DNA from: BP-133 sp040756995
Lineage (GTDB): Bacteria > Actinomycetota > Acidimicrobiia > IMCC26256 > BP-133
Reading direction: 5' to 3'
Length of the DNA stretch: 64,000 nucleotides
Assembly: GCA_040756995.1 (NCBI GenBank)
Contig: JBFLYK010000005.1
Location: 1 to 64,000, forward strand
The notes under the pieces are model-generated. The model saw only the letters and a list, made by a program, of their open reading frames with translations, ran no database searches and was not told the origin of the DNA. Positions within the stretch are counted from its first letter, which is position 1. Each line of letters starts with the position of its first letter. A program made the translations under genes and the position numbers. Shown in pieces: positions 24,537 to 32,621 of the stretch.

Positions 24537-25313
24537 TCAGGCCGCTAGGCCGGCGTGCATCTCCCAGACCAGGATCTCGGCCGGTTCGACGGCCGTGACC
24601 TTCTGGCCGCCGGTCGCCGTGAACCGCACGGCGTCGCCCTCGTTGAGGACGCCGGCGCCCTCCAGGTCGACTGTTCCCCGGGGCACGAACAGGTGCAGGA
24701 ACGGCGCCTCCGGCAGCTCCACCGACTGGTCCACCCCGAGCCGGGCGGCGTGGAGGGCGGCGTAGCGGTTCTTGATGCGGATGGCCGACTGCCCCTCGTG
24801 CTTGTCCATCCCCGAGGCGACCGGCACGAGCCCACCCCGGAGCAGCTCGTCTTCGATCTCCAGCTGCTCGTAGCCCGGTGTGATGCCACCCTCGTCGGGC
24901 ACGACCCACATCTGGATGAAGTGGACAGGCTCCCGGTGCTCCGGCCCGCCGGCCAGCCGCCAGGAGTCGTTCTTCTCCGAGTGCAGGATGCCGGTGCCGG
25001 CGCTCATCCGCTGCGCCAGCCCGGGATAGATCACGCCGGAGTGCCCGGTGGAGTCCTGGTGGACGAGCGAACCCTGCAGCACCCAGGTGACGATCTCCAT
25101 GTCCTGGTGGGGGTGCGTCTCGAACCCGGTGCCCGGCGCCACGATGTCGTCGTTGTTGACCAGCAGCAGACCGTGGTGGGTGTTCGACGGGTCCCAGTGG
25201 CGGCTGAAGCTGAACGAGTGCTTCGAGTCGAGCCAGCCGATCTTCGTCTTGAAGCGGTCGTCGGCCCGGCGGATGTCGATCTGGGGTCGAGGTGCAGTGC
25301 TCATAGTTTCCAT
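24537..25313 (-). CDS. Pirin family protein (YhhW-like)
   Basis: A 258-residue bicupin. The N-terminal cupin carries the metal site HPHQDMEIVTWVLQGSLVHQD (two His, then Glu and His), as in YhhW-type pirins with quercetinase activity. The C-terminal cupin ends with the EILVWEMHAG strand. ATG at 25313 or 25304 is possible; both have weak GGAAA sites. It follows the second pirin gene by five bases, so the two pirins and the DinB-VOC fusion make one operon. Pirins are known as quercetin dioxygenase-like or regulatory proteins; the physiological substrate here is not evident. Confidence 0.87.
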   Translation of the reverse strand: METMSTAPRPQIDIRRADDRFKTKIGWLDSKHSFSFSRHWDPSNTHHGLLLVNNDDIVAPGTGFETHPHQDMEIVTWVLQGSLVHQDSTGHSGVIYPGLAQRMSAGTGILHSEKNDSWRLAGGPEHREPVHFIQMWVVPDEGGITPGYEQLEIEDELLRGGLVPVASGMDKHEGQSAIRIKNRYAALHAARLGVDQSVELPEAPFLHLFVPRGTVDLEGAGVLNEGDAVRFTATGGQKVTAVEPAEILVWEMHAGLAA

Positions 25314-25318
25314 GTCAA

Positions 25319-26218
25319 CTATTTCCGGGTGGGCTGCATTCCCGGGCGGTCCCACAGCGGGGGAGGGGCGGGCATGCGGCCGAGCTCCGTCTCGACCGGC
25401 CCGAACCGGTCCGAGGCCGCCTCCCAGTCCTGGCGGGCCTGCACCATCTCCTCCTTGGTGCGGGCCACGAAGTTCCACCACATGAGGACGGGCTCCTCGA
25501 ACGGCGCCCCGCCCACCAGAAGCGCCCGGGCCGGTCCGTCGCCGGCCGGCTGCAGGCCGAGCTCCGACCGTCCGGGGGCGAAGTAGGCGAAGGCCCCGGG
25601 CGCCACGGACAGCCCGCCGACCGAGACGGGCCCGTCGACGACGAGCAGGCCGTGTTCGAAGGCTGGATCGAGGGGCAGCGTGCCCGGCCCGCCGACGACG
25701 AGGTCGGCGCCGACCAGCGGCGAATCGACCCGGGCCGGGGAGCGGGCGCCGGCCAGCTCGCCGACCAGCACGGTGGCCACGACGCCGCCGGCCTCGGCGG
25801 CGGGCAGGAAGGAGTGGTGCTCGAAGGCCGGTGCCCCGAAGCGGGTGGACTCCGGCTGCGCCACCCACAGCTGGAGGCCGTGGAGCGTGCCGGTGGCGCC
25901 CGACGGGCTCTCCTCGGCGTGGGCGACGCCCCGCCCGGCGGTCATGAGGTTCAGTTGCCCGGGCTTGATCAGCTGCTCGCTGCCCAGGCTGTCCCGGTGG
26001 AGCACCTCGCCGTCGAGGACCCAGGTCACGGTGTGCAGGCCGATGTGGGGGTGCGGACCGACCTGCATGGAAACGAGAGGGACGTCGGCCGGCCCGAAGT
26101 GATCGACGAAGCACCACGCCCCGACCGTCCGCCGGCCCCGCTGCGGCAGGGAGCGCTGGACCGGAATCCCGCCGACAGTGGTGAGCCGACCCTCACCGAC
26201 CTCGACCGGGCCGCTCAT
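25319..26218 (-). CDS. Pirin family protein (classical)
   Basis: A 299-residue pirin with the metal motif PHPHIGLHTVTWVLDGEVLH in the first cupin and the family QLNLMTAGRGVAHAEESP block. The C-terminal domain contains VLMWWNFVARTKEEMVQARQDW, diagnostic of the pirin C region. It differs from the downstream YhhW-like paralogue, so the pair likely acts on different substrates or as partners. The start at 26218 overlaps the stop of the DinB-VOC gene by one base (TGATG), showing translational coupling. Confidence 0.9.
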   Translation of the reverse strand: MSGPVEVGEGRLTTVGGIPVQRSLPQRGRRTVGAWCFVDHFGPADVPLVSMQVGPHPHIGLHTVTWVLDGEVLHRDSLGSEQLIKPGQLNLMTAGRGVAHAEESPSGATGTLHGLQLWVAQPESTRFGAPAFEHHSFLPAAEAGGVVATVLVGELAGARSPARVDSPLVGADLVVGGPGTLPLDPAFEHGLLVVDGPVSVGGLSVAPGAFAYFAPGRSELGLQPAGDGPARALLVGGAPFEEPVLMWWNFVARTKEEMVQARQDWEAASDRFGPVETELGRMPAPPPLWDRPGMQPTRK

Positions 26219-27192
26219 CAGCCGACCTCGGTGCCGTACATCGTGAGCAGCTCGTCGGAGATGAGTTCCACCCGGGCGCCGTCGGGATCGGTGAGGTAGA
26301 TCGACGAGCCGCCGGCCTCGTGGTACGCCATTCCGGCGGCGTCGAGCTTGGCCTTGAGGTGGGCCCACCGTGCCGGCTCGACGGAGATGGCGATGTGGTG
26401 CAGCCCGCCGAGGACCTCGGCGTAGGGCCCGACGCCCAGCCCGGGGAAGTCGAAGAAGGCCAGCAGGTTGCCGTGGCCGATGTCGAAGAAGAAGTGGTTC
26501 GAGCCCTTGTAGTCGCGGTTCTCGAAGATCTCGGTCAGGGGGAACTCGAGCAGTTCCTGATAGAAGCGGATGGTCTGCTCGACGTCGGACGAGATCAGCG
26601 CCACGTGGTGGACGCCCCGGGCCGACGACGGCGGCCGCTCCCCGGCCGGCTTGAGGTAGCGGGCGATCAGCTCTTGGCGGCGGGCCTCGACGGCGGCCAG
26701 GTCGACACCTTCGGGCACCACCGCCGGCCCCACCGGCGACCCGCCGCCGGTCAGCTCCTGGGCCCACTCCCGGAGCCGGGGCAGGTGTTCGGCGTAGTGC
26801 TCCGGACCGGCCTTGCTGATCCAGAAGGCGGCGTCTTCGCTGGGCGAGGAGATGGCGGCGGCGGCGATGAGCATGCGGGTGCGGGAGGCATCGGCCTGGG
26901 CCCGGATGACGTCGAATGGCAGCTGCCGCAGCGTCTCCAGGTACCGGCCGTTCAGGGCGTCGACGTCGATCTCCTCGGCCCGGTACGTGCCGGAGCCGAT
27001 CTGCTCGAGCGCCACGCCGGCCTGCGCCAGCCAGGCGCCGACGTGGGCCAGGAGGTCCTTGGCCGACCAGCCTTCCTCGAAGTACCCGGGCCGTTCGACC
27101 GTCGACGGCGGAAGCGAATCGATGAGGGCGTGCAGCTCGTGCCAGCCCTCGTCCTCGGCTTTGCGCAGATCAGGGTCGATCACCGCCGCCAT
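26218..27192 (-). CDS. DinB/mycothiol-type domain fused to VOC domain
   Basis: A 324-residue fusion. Residues 1-160 form a DinB-like four-helix bundle (FEEGWSAKDLLAHVGAWLAQAG carries the first metal-binding His; AEHLPRLREW a later one), as in maleylpyruvate-isomerase-like thiol transferases. Residues ~195-320 form a vicinal-oxygen-chelate domain (GVHHVALISSDVEQTIRFYQ and LHHIAISV with YLTDPDGARVELI), typical of glyoxalase or ring-cleavage dioxygenases. The two modules normally occur apart. First gene of the pirin operon. A two-step detoxification of an electrophile is possible but inferred. Confidence 0.8.
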   Translation of the reverse strand: MAAVIDPDLRKAEDEGWHELHALIDSLPPSTVERPGYFEEGWSAKDLLAHVGAWLAQAGVALEQIGSGTYRAEEIDVDALNGRYLETLRQLPFDVIRAQADASRTRMLIAAAAISSPSEDAAFWISKAGPEHYAEHLPRLREWAQELTGGGSPVGPAVVPEGVDLAAVEARRQELIARYLKPAGERPPSSARGVHHVALISSDVEQTIRFYQELLEFPLTEIFENRDYKGSNHFFFDIGHGNLLAFFDFPGLGVGPYAEVLGGLHHIAISVEPARWAHLKAKLDAAGMAYHEAGGSSIYLTDPDGARVELISDELLTMYGTEVG

Positions 27193-27230
27193 GGTAGGTG
27201 TGATCCATCACTTTCCAGATCGAGACAGCC

Positions 27231-27836
27231 TTGATCGAGTATCGGGACGTCCGGGTCGACGGCGACGACGGGCCGATCGTGGCCGGCTTCTCGGCCGCCG
27301 TTCCGGCCGGCCGGCTCACGGTCATCGTCGGCCCGTCGGGCGCCGGCAAGACGACGCTGCTGCGGCTGCTCAACCGGCTCGACGACCCCGACGGCGGCGT
27401 CGTGCTCTTCGCCGGGCAGGACGTGCGCCGCTACGACGTCCTCGAGCTCCGGCGGCGCATCCAGGTCGTGGGGCAGGTGCCGGTCACCTTTCCCGGCACG
27501 GTGGCCGACAACATCGGCGGCGACGACCCGGGGGCGCTGTTGGCCCGCGTCGGGCTCAGCCCCGCTCTGGCCGGCCGGGAGGCCGACCGCCTCTCGGTCG
27601 GGGAGGCGCAGCGGATGTGCCTGGCCCGCTCGCTGGCGCTGCACCCCGAGGTCCTCGCCCTGGACGAGCCGACCTCGGCGCTCGACACGGCCAGCAAGGC
27701 AGGCATCGAGTCGCTCATCAGTGGGCTGGCCGCCGACGGCCTGACCGTCGTGATGGTCACCCACGACCCCCGCCACACCGAAATGGCCGACCACGTCGTG
27801 ACCGTCGAGCCTCTCCGACCGGAGGACGGGTGGTGA
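27231..27836 (+). CDS. ABC transporter ATPase, FetA/YbbL type
   Basis: A 201-residue ABC ATPase. Walker A is GPSGAGKTT, the Q-loop QVVGQVPVTFPG, the signature LSVGEAQR (S-V-G-E instead of S-G-G-Q), and Walker B VLALDEPTSALD with the H-loop VTHD. The short size and the permease that follows match the FetAB (YbbLM) iron or metabolite exporter. TTG start at 27231. Its stop overlaps the permease start (GTGA). Homologues are linked to iron homeostasis under oxidative stress in E. coli; the substrate here is not known. Confidence 0.85.
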   Translation: MIEYRDVRVDGDDGPIVAGFSAAVPAGRLTVIVGPSGAGKTTLLRLLNRLDDPDGGVVLFAGQDVRRYDVLELRRRIQVVGQVPVTFPGTVADNIGGDDPGALLARVGLSPALAGREADRLSVGEAQRMCLARSLALHPEVLALDEPTSALDTASKAGIESLISGLAADGLTVVMVTHDPRHTEMADHVVTVEPLRPEDGW

Positions 27837-28660
27837 TCGCCCCCGGGGGTGCGGTGGCCGCGGCCGGCAGCGGCCAGTCGGGCTTCGGTGGACCGGTCGG
27901 CTTCGGCGACGTTGCCCTGGCGCTGCTGCTCGTCGGTGTGGCTCTGGCGGTGTCGCGCTGGCGCTCCGTCGGCCTGGAGTCGGACATGGCCGTGGCCACC
28001 GCCCGCTCCTTCGTCCAGCTGCTGGCCGTCGGCTATGCCCTGGACTTCGTCTTCCGCGGCCATGACGGCCTGACCCTCGTGGTGCTGGCCGTCATGATCG
28101 CGACCGCCACCCTCACCTCCGGCGGTCGGGCCGCAGGCATACCGAGCGCCCGGTGGATCGCCGCCGCCTCGATCGCCACGGCCGCCGCCGGCACGCTCGG
28201 CGTCCTGCTGGCCCTGCAGATCATCGACTTCGAATCCCGGGTCGTGATTCCGCTCGGCTCGATGATCATCAGCAGCGCCATGAACACCACGTCGCTGGTC
28301 ATGAGTGGCCTGCGCCATGCCCTGGCCGCCAACCGCCGGGAGGTGGAGGCCCGCCTGGCGCTGGGTCAGCCGAGCCGTGAGGCCGCCCGGCCGTGGCAAC
28401 GCATCGCTCTGCGGACCGGCATGCTGCCCACCGTCGATCAGACGAAGGTCGTCGGGCTCGTCTCGCTTCCCGGGGCCATGACCGGCATGATCCTGGCCGG
28501 CGCCTCTCCGCTGGCCGCCATCCGCCTCCAGCTCGTGGTCATGTACATGCTGCTCGGAGGCAACGCCTTCGCCGCCCTGGTCAGCGGTGAGCTCACCCTG
28601 CGCCGCCTGTTCACGCCGGACCACCAACTGATCCGGACCCTCCGACGGACGCCGTCGTAG
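27833..28660 (+). CDS. ABC transporter permease, FetB/YbbM (UPF0014) family
   Basis: A 275-residue membrane protein with about seven hydrophobic segments. The conserved block ARSFVQLLAVGYALDFVF, the SMIISSAMNTTSLVMSGL motif and LPGAMTGMILAGASPL are hallmarks of the UPF0014/FetB family. GTG 27833 is preferred with GGAGG six bases upstream; it overlaps the ATPase stop. With the ATPase it forms a two-gene exporter. Family knowledge supports iron export or resistance to metal stress; nothing in the sequence fixes the substrate. Confidence 0.87.
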   Translation: MIAPGGAVAAAGSGQSGFGGPVGFGDVALALLLVGVALAVSRWRSVGLESDMAVATARSFVQLLAVGYALDFVFRGHDGLTLVVLAVMIATATLTSGGRAAGIPSARWIAAASIATAAAGTLGVLLALQIIDFESRVVIPLGSMIISSAMNTTSLVMSGLRHALAANRREVEARLALGQPSREAARPWQRIALRTGMLPTVDQTKVVGLVSLPGAMTGMILAGASPLAAIRLQLVVMYMLLGGNAFAALVSGELTLRRLFTPDHQLIRTLRRTPS

Positions 28661-28696
28661 GCGAATGCGGGCTCGGCGGCGAACGTCATTACCGAC

Positions 28697-29575
28697 ATGA
28701 GGCGATGGCTCGCGTCCGTATCCGTGATCCTGGCCGTGGTGACGGGGGCACTGGTGCTCCCCTCGTCGGCCAGCCCGACGAGCGACCGCCCCTACGGCCT
28801 CCACGAGCCGGCGGGCTATGACGGGGAGCGGCCCGTCCCGCTGGTCGTGCTGCTGCACGGCTACACGTCCAACGGCGCCCAGCAGGCCGCCTACTTCGGC
28901 CTGCCCGCCGTGGCCGACGAGGCCGGGTTTCTCCTGGCCACGCCCAACGGCACCCGGGACCGGCTCGGCAACCGGTTCTGGAACGCCACCGACGCCTGCT
29001 GCGACTTCTTCCGTTCCGGCGTCGACGACGTCACCTACCTCGACGCCGTGATCGACGAGATCACCGCCAAGCACCCGGTCGACCCGGCCCGGGTGTTCGT
29101 CGTCGGCCACTCCAACGGCGCCTTCATGGCCCACCGCTACGCCTGCGACCGCGCCGACCGGGTGGCGGCGATCATCACCCTGGCCGGCATGCAGTGGAAG
29201 GACCAGAGCCACTGCCGGCCGGCGTCGGCGGTGTCGGTGCTCCACGTCCACGGCCGCAACGACATGACGGTCCGGTACGAAGGCGGGTACACGCCGGCCG
29301 CCGCCTACCCCGGTGCCGTCGAGACGGTCGCCGCCTGGGCGGCCCACGCCGGGTGCGGCGGCCAGTCCGCCGCCACCGGCCGCCGATTCGACCTCGACCG
29401 CTCCGTGCCCGCCGACGAGACCGTCGAGGAGGCCTGGTCGGGCTGCCCGACCGGCGTCGGCATGGGACTGTGGACCATCGAATCCGGCGGCCACGTCCCG
29501 GCCTTCAACGAGCAGTGGGCCCAGGCCATCTGGGAGTTCATGTCAACCCACGCAAAGGTCTCGTCACACAGCTGA
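28697..29575 (+). CDS. Secreted LpqC/PHB-depolymerase-like esterase
   Basis: A 292-residue exported alpha/beta hydrolase. The signal peptide spans 1-25 (RRWLASVSVILAVVTGALVL, cleavage near SSA-S). The oxyanion region is LVVLLHGYTSNG, the nucleophile elbow GHSNGAF, the acid lies in HVHGRNDMTV, and the catalytic His in ESGGHVPAFN. Adjacent cysteines (ACCDFF and others) suggest disulfides. The arrangement matches LpqC / polyhydroxybutyrate depolymerase / feruloyl esterase group proteins that hydrolyse extracellular esters. ATG 28697 follows the permease gene by 36 bp. Confidence 0.88.
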   Translation: MRRWLASVSVILAVVTGALVLPSSASPTSDRPYGLHEPAGYDGERPVPLVVLLHGYTSNGAQQAAYFGLPAVADEAGFLLATPNGTRDRLGNRFWNATDACCDFFRSGVDDVTYLDAVIDEITAKHPVDPARVFVVGHSNGAFMAHRYACDRADRVAAIITLAGMQWKDQSHCRPASAVSVLHVHGRNDMTVRYEGGYTPAAAYPGAVETVAAWAAHAGCGGQSAATGRRFDLDRSVPADETVEEAWSGCPTGVGMGLWTIESGGHVPAFNEQWAQAIWEFMSTHAKVSSHS

Positions 29576-29670
29576 CATATTGCGCAGGAAATTGACCGTC
29601 GCCTGCGGAAACAACATGGGTACAACCCGTTGGCCCACAGCGGCACGCTGTCGTCGGTCGGAGCACGTAC

Positions 29671-30183
29671 ATGGCTGCCTTGGTTCTCGTGGAGTTGACC
29701 TTGGCGTTCATCGTGCTGTGTGCCGATTCCCTGCCTGACGGGCCTCCCCGCCGACCGCTGGAGCGGGTCATCCGGGCCCTCCTCTGGCCCGTCACCTTGG
29801 GCCGCTGGTTCACCCACCGGAACTTCCCGAAGCTGGGGCGGTTCGCGGCCATCGTCTGGTTGCTCACGACCATCGGCTGGCTCGTCACGCTGGAGTACGA
29901 CCGGACGGGTTCCCGCAAGGGGCTCTTCCTCCTGCTGGCCCAGGTGACGATGGCCTTCGTCGTTTGGTGCGTCGACGCCATGTCGACCGACATCCACAAC
30001 CGTCCCCTGCGCCGGCTGCTGCGGGCCGTCTTCTGGTTCAAGGCGATCACCGACTACATGCGGGACGAGGACAACATCAAGATCGCCCACGCCAGCCTGA
30101 CGGTGTGGATCCTGCTCACCACCGGGTGGCTCCTCAGCCTCGGCACCGACCGCATCCTGCGACCCCTCGGCCTTCAGCCGTGA
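29671..30183 (+). CDS. Membrane protein with internal duplication
   Basis: A 170-residue protein with four hydrophobic helices made from two tandem copies of an ~75-residue unit. LERVIRALLWPVTLGRWF and IVWLLTTIGWLVTLEYDR in the first half match LRRLLRAVFWFKAITDYM and TVWILLTTGWLLSLGTDR in the second. The duplication suggests a pseudo-symmetric fold. Its stop overlaps the start of the GH43-like gene by the GTGA junction, so the pair is coupled and the membrane protein may anchor or serve that enzyme. No family recognised. Confidence 0.65.
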   Translation: MAALVLVELTLAFIVLCADSLPDGPPRRPLERVIRALLWPVTLGRWFTHRNFPKLGRFAAIVWLLTTIGWLVTLEYDRTGSRKGLFLLLAQVTMAFVVWCVDAMSTDIHNRPLRRLLRAVFWFKAITDYMRDEDNIKIAHASLTVWILLTTGWLLSLGTDRILRPLGLQP

Positions 30184-31115
30184 TCCTGAGAAGCTTCCGG
30201 GAACGGAAGCCGTTCCCGGGTCAGGACCCGTTCGTCGTTCCCCACGACGGCGCGTTCCTGCTGATCCAGACGGTCCGCAACGACCGGCGGATCGTCATCA
30301 AGCGCTTCACCGACCTCGACCGGATGCACCGCAACACGACGACGGTGATCTGGAAGCCGCTGCGGGGCAGCTCCCGGGGGCGGCAGCTGTGGGCGCCGGA
30401 GCTCCACGAGATCAACGGGCGGTGGTACGTCTACTACGCCGCCAGCGACGGGCGGAACGAGAACCACCGCATGTACGTCCTCGAGGCCGACGACCCGTTC
30501 GGGCCGTACCACGCCCTGGGGAAGATCTGCGATCCCCGGCACGACACGTGGGCCATCGACATGACCGTGCTGCGGCACGAGGGGCGGTTCTACGCCGTGT
30601 GGTCCGGCTGGGAGGGCGAGGACGACGGGTTTCCCCAGCACCTCTACATCGCGCCGATGGCTGACCCGGTCACCCTGGGCGGCGAGCGGGTCCGCATCTC
30701 GAGTCCCGAGTACGACTGGGAGAGGAGCGTCGCACCGCTCAACGAGGGGCCCCAGATCCTCCGCAATCCCCGCCACGGCAAGCTCTTCATCGCCTTCTCG
30801 GCCGATGCCAGCTGGACCCCGGAGTACAAGATGGGTCTCCTGGAGTGGACGGGCGGCGACGTCCTCGACCCGTCCTCCTGGCGCAAGCTGCCCCGCCCGA
30901 TCTTCACCGGCGGCGGCCACGGCTGCTTCATCGAAGCGGCGGGGCAGAGCTGGTTCGTCTACCACCGGAAGCTGAGCGCCGACCCCGGTTGGGCCGACCG
31001 GGAGATCCTCTCCGAGCCGTTCAGCTGGGACGACCAGGGCTACCCGGTCATCGCCTCCTCGCCGGCCTGCGAGCCCGAGGCGGTGCAGATGTTCGGCACC
31101 CGGGTCCCGGCCTAG
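30180..31115 (+). CDS. Glycoside hydrolase family 43-like protein
   Basis: A 311-residue five-bladed beta-propeller of the GH43/GH62/GH32-like group. Repeated blade motifs include the N-terminal Asp (FPGQDPFVVPHDG), LWAPELHEINGRWYVYYAAS (typical WAPE motif), MTVLRHEGRFYAVWSGW, and GPQILRNPRHGKLFIAFSA. There is no signal peptide, so it is intracellular or membrane-associated through the upstream gene. The catalytic Asp and Glu are plausible in the GQDPF and LNEGPQ segments. Likely acts on an arabinose- or xylose-containing glycan. Confidence 0.8.
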   Translation: MILRSFRERKPFPGQDPFVVPHDGAFLLIQTVRNDRRIVIKRFTDLDRMHRNTTTVIWKPLRGSSRGRQLWAPELHEINGRWYVYYAASDGRNENHRMYVLEADDPFGPYHALGKICDPRHDTWAIDMTVLRHEGRFYAVWSGWEGEDDGFPQHLYIAPMADPVTLGGERVRISSPEYDWERSVAPLNEGPQILRNPRHGKLFIAFSADASWTPEYKMGLLEWTGGDVLDPSSWRKLPRPIFTGGGHGCFIEAAGQSWFVYHRKLSADPGWADREILSEPFSWDDQGYPVIASSPACEPEAVQMFGTRVPA

Positions 31116-31255
31116 TACCGCTCGGCGGGGCCCATCGCGGGAAACGCGAAAAAAAGCGCTATTCCGCACCTTTCCCTCGGGTGTACGCCTGAAGTAGCGG
31201 GCGTGCCGCGCAGCGCGTTCGCCTGGCTGATGCACTCCGGAGAGGGGAGGGCACG

Positions 31256-31909
31256 TTGACGGACGTCAGTGTGGAGAGTTCTAGGCAGGCAGGTGCCGTA
31301 GAAGTCATCAAGGAAGTTCCGGTGCCGACCAAGGTCACGGGTGATCCGCAGGTCCTCGGTTGGCTTGTCTTCGTGGTCGGGTCCACGTGCCTCGGCCTAC
31401 AGCTGGTGGACTACGTTCCTCAGGCCACGCTCGGCGCCCCGCTGGCGATCATCTTCGGCGCCACCGCCTTCGGCCTGATGGTCTCGGCGATCTGGGCGGC
31501 CTATGTCGGGCAGACATTCGTCGCCGGAGCCTTTGGAGTTTTCTGCGGCTTCTGGATCAGCTACACGGCGTTGGTGCTGGGATTGACGCACGGCTGGTTC
31601 GGGGTCACCGCTGAGGCCGTCGGCGACACCGTCAAGGCATTTCTCCTGGCGTGGGCGATCACCATGGCGCTCCTGACGCTGGCCACCATCCGGCTGCCGA
31701 TGGCCTACACCATCGACGTCGCGCTGGTGGACGCCGCGCTGTGGATCCTGTTCATCGCCAACAGCGGCGATGACCCGTCCGGGCTGACCAAGCTCGCCGG
31801 CGCCGTCGTGTTCACCTTCGCCGCCCTCGGCGCCTACATCTGGCTGAGTGCGGCCGATCAATCACTTGGCGGGCCGGGTTATCCGCTCGGGAAACCCTTG
31901 CGGCAGTAG
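31256..31909 (+). CDS. GPR1/FUN34/YaaH family transporter
   Basis: A 217-residue membrane protein with six hydrophobic helices in the acetate/succinate channel family. The LGWLVFVVGSTCLGLQL first helix, FGATAFGLMVSAIWAAYVG and the FGVFCGFWISYTALVLG segment match the family; the NPAPLGL motif of SatP is replaced. A TTG start with GGAGAGGGGAGGG upstream opens it. It stands alone, followed by a hairpin shared with the convergent GntR gene. Proton-coupled uptake of acetate or another short-chain acid is the family expectation; the nearby acyl-CoA mutase block would fit organic-acid use. Confidence 0.75.
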   Translation: MTDVSVESSRQAGAVEVIKEVPVPTKVTGDPQVLGWLVFVVGSTCLGLQLVDYVPQATLGAPLAIIFGATAFGLMVSAIWAAYVGQTFVAGAFGVFCGFWISYTALVLGLTHGWFGVTAEAVGDTVKAFLLAWAITMALLTLATIRLPMAYTIDVALVDAALWILFIANSGDDPSGLTKLAGAVVFTFAALGAYIWLSAADQSLGGPGYPLGKPLRQ

Positions 31910-31926
31910 GGACTCCCAACCCAGAG

Positions 31927-31961
31927 GGGCCGCGGCGTCACCCCGGATGGCGCCGCGGCCC
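31927..31961. terminator. Bidirectional hairpin between convergent genes
   Basis: GGGCCGCGGCG at 31927-31937 pairs with CGCCGCGGCCC at 31951-31961. It lies just after the YaaH-type gene and covers the last codons of the convergent GntR gene, a usual place for a shared terminator. Confidence 0.65.
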
Positions 31962-32594
31962 TTCCTCCAGGAACCGGGCCAGTGCGGCGCCGGCTTCGGT
32001 CACGTGGCGTTCCGCCGCGGCCCGGGCGGCGCCGCCGTCGCGCCGGGTGAGGGCGGCCACGATCTCGTCGTGGTCGGCGGCGCTGTGCTGCTCCTGGTCC
32101 GGGAAGACGTCGAAGAAGTTCGTCGGCACCACGCCGACCGTCTGGCGGATGAGCCTGAGGATGCGGGGGGAGCCGGAGGCCCGATGGACGGCCCGGTGGA
32201 AGCGCCAGTTGGCGCTGACCAGATCGCTGTCCTGTCCGACGGCCTCGGCCAGACGGCGGATGTCGTGGAGCTCCTCGTCGGTGATGCGGGCCGCCGCCCA
32301 CTCGGCCGCCTTGCCGGCCAGCGTGCCGAGGATGGCGAAGTTGTCGAGGACGTCCCGGGGGGTGAGCCCGACCACGGTGATCCCGCTCCGGGGCGCGACC
32401 TCCACGAGCCCCTCGTAGGACAGCTCGAGCAGCGCTTCCCGGATCGGGGTGCGGCTGGCGCCGAACTCCACGGTCAGCGCGTCGAGGTCGAGCCGGGTGC
32501 CCGGCGCCAGGGCGCCGGTCAGGATGCGGTTGCGGAGCTCCTCGGCGGCCCTGGCCCGCACCGTTCCGCCGACCCGAGAACTGATATGTAACAT
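31938..32594 (-). CDS. GntR family regulator, FCD domain
   Basis: A 218-residue repressor-type protein. The winged helix (RAAEELRNRILTGALAPG and SRTPIREALLELSYEGLVEV, residues ~14-70) is followed by an all-helical FCD effector domain with metal-binding-like His in NWRFHRAVH and AADHDEIV. FCD regulators sense organic acids or acyl compounds. The ATG at 32594 falls inside a perfect 21-bp palindrome, so either the mRNA is leaderless or the true start is the GTG at 32561. Divergent from the acyl-CoA mutase operon, which it very probably controls together with itself. Confidence 0.85.
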   Translation of the reverse strand: MLHISSRVGGTVRARAAEELRNRILTGALAPGTRLDLDALTVEFGASRTPIREALLELSYEGLVEVAPRSGITVVGLTPRDVLDNFAILGTLAGKAAEWAAARITDEELHDIRRLAEAVGQDSDLVSANWRFHRAVHRASGSPRILRLIRQTVGVVPTNFFDVFPDQEQHSAADHDEIVAALTRRDGGAARAAAERHVTEAGAALARFLEEGPRRHPG

Positions 32595-32600
32595 ATCAGT
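32580..32600. promoter_or_regulatory. Perfect 21-bp palindromic operator of the GntR regulator
   Basis: ACTGATATGT-A-ACATATCAGT at 32580-32600 is perfectly symmetric and lies between the divergent GntR and mutase genes, 22 bp before the mutase ATG. Its AT content contrasts with the surroundings. The core TGATATGTAACATATCA fits GntR/FCD sites in general layout. Confidence 0.8.
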
Positions 32601-32621
32601 AGCCTACCGGAGGGGGACGCG

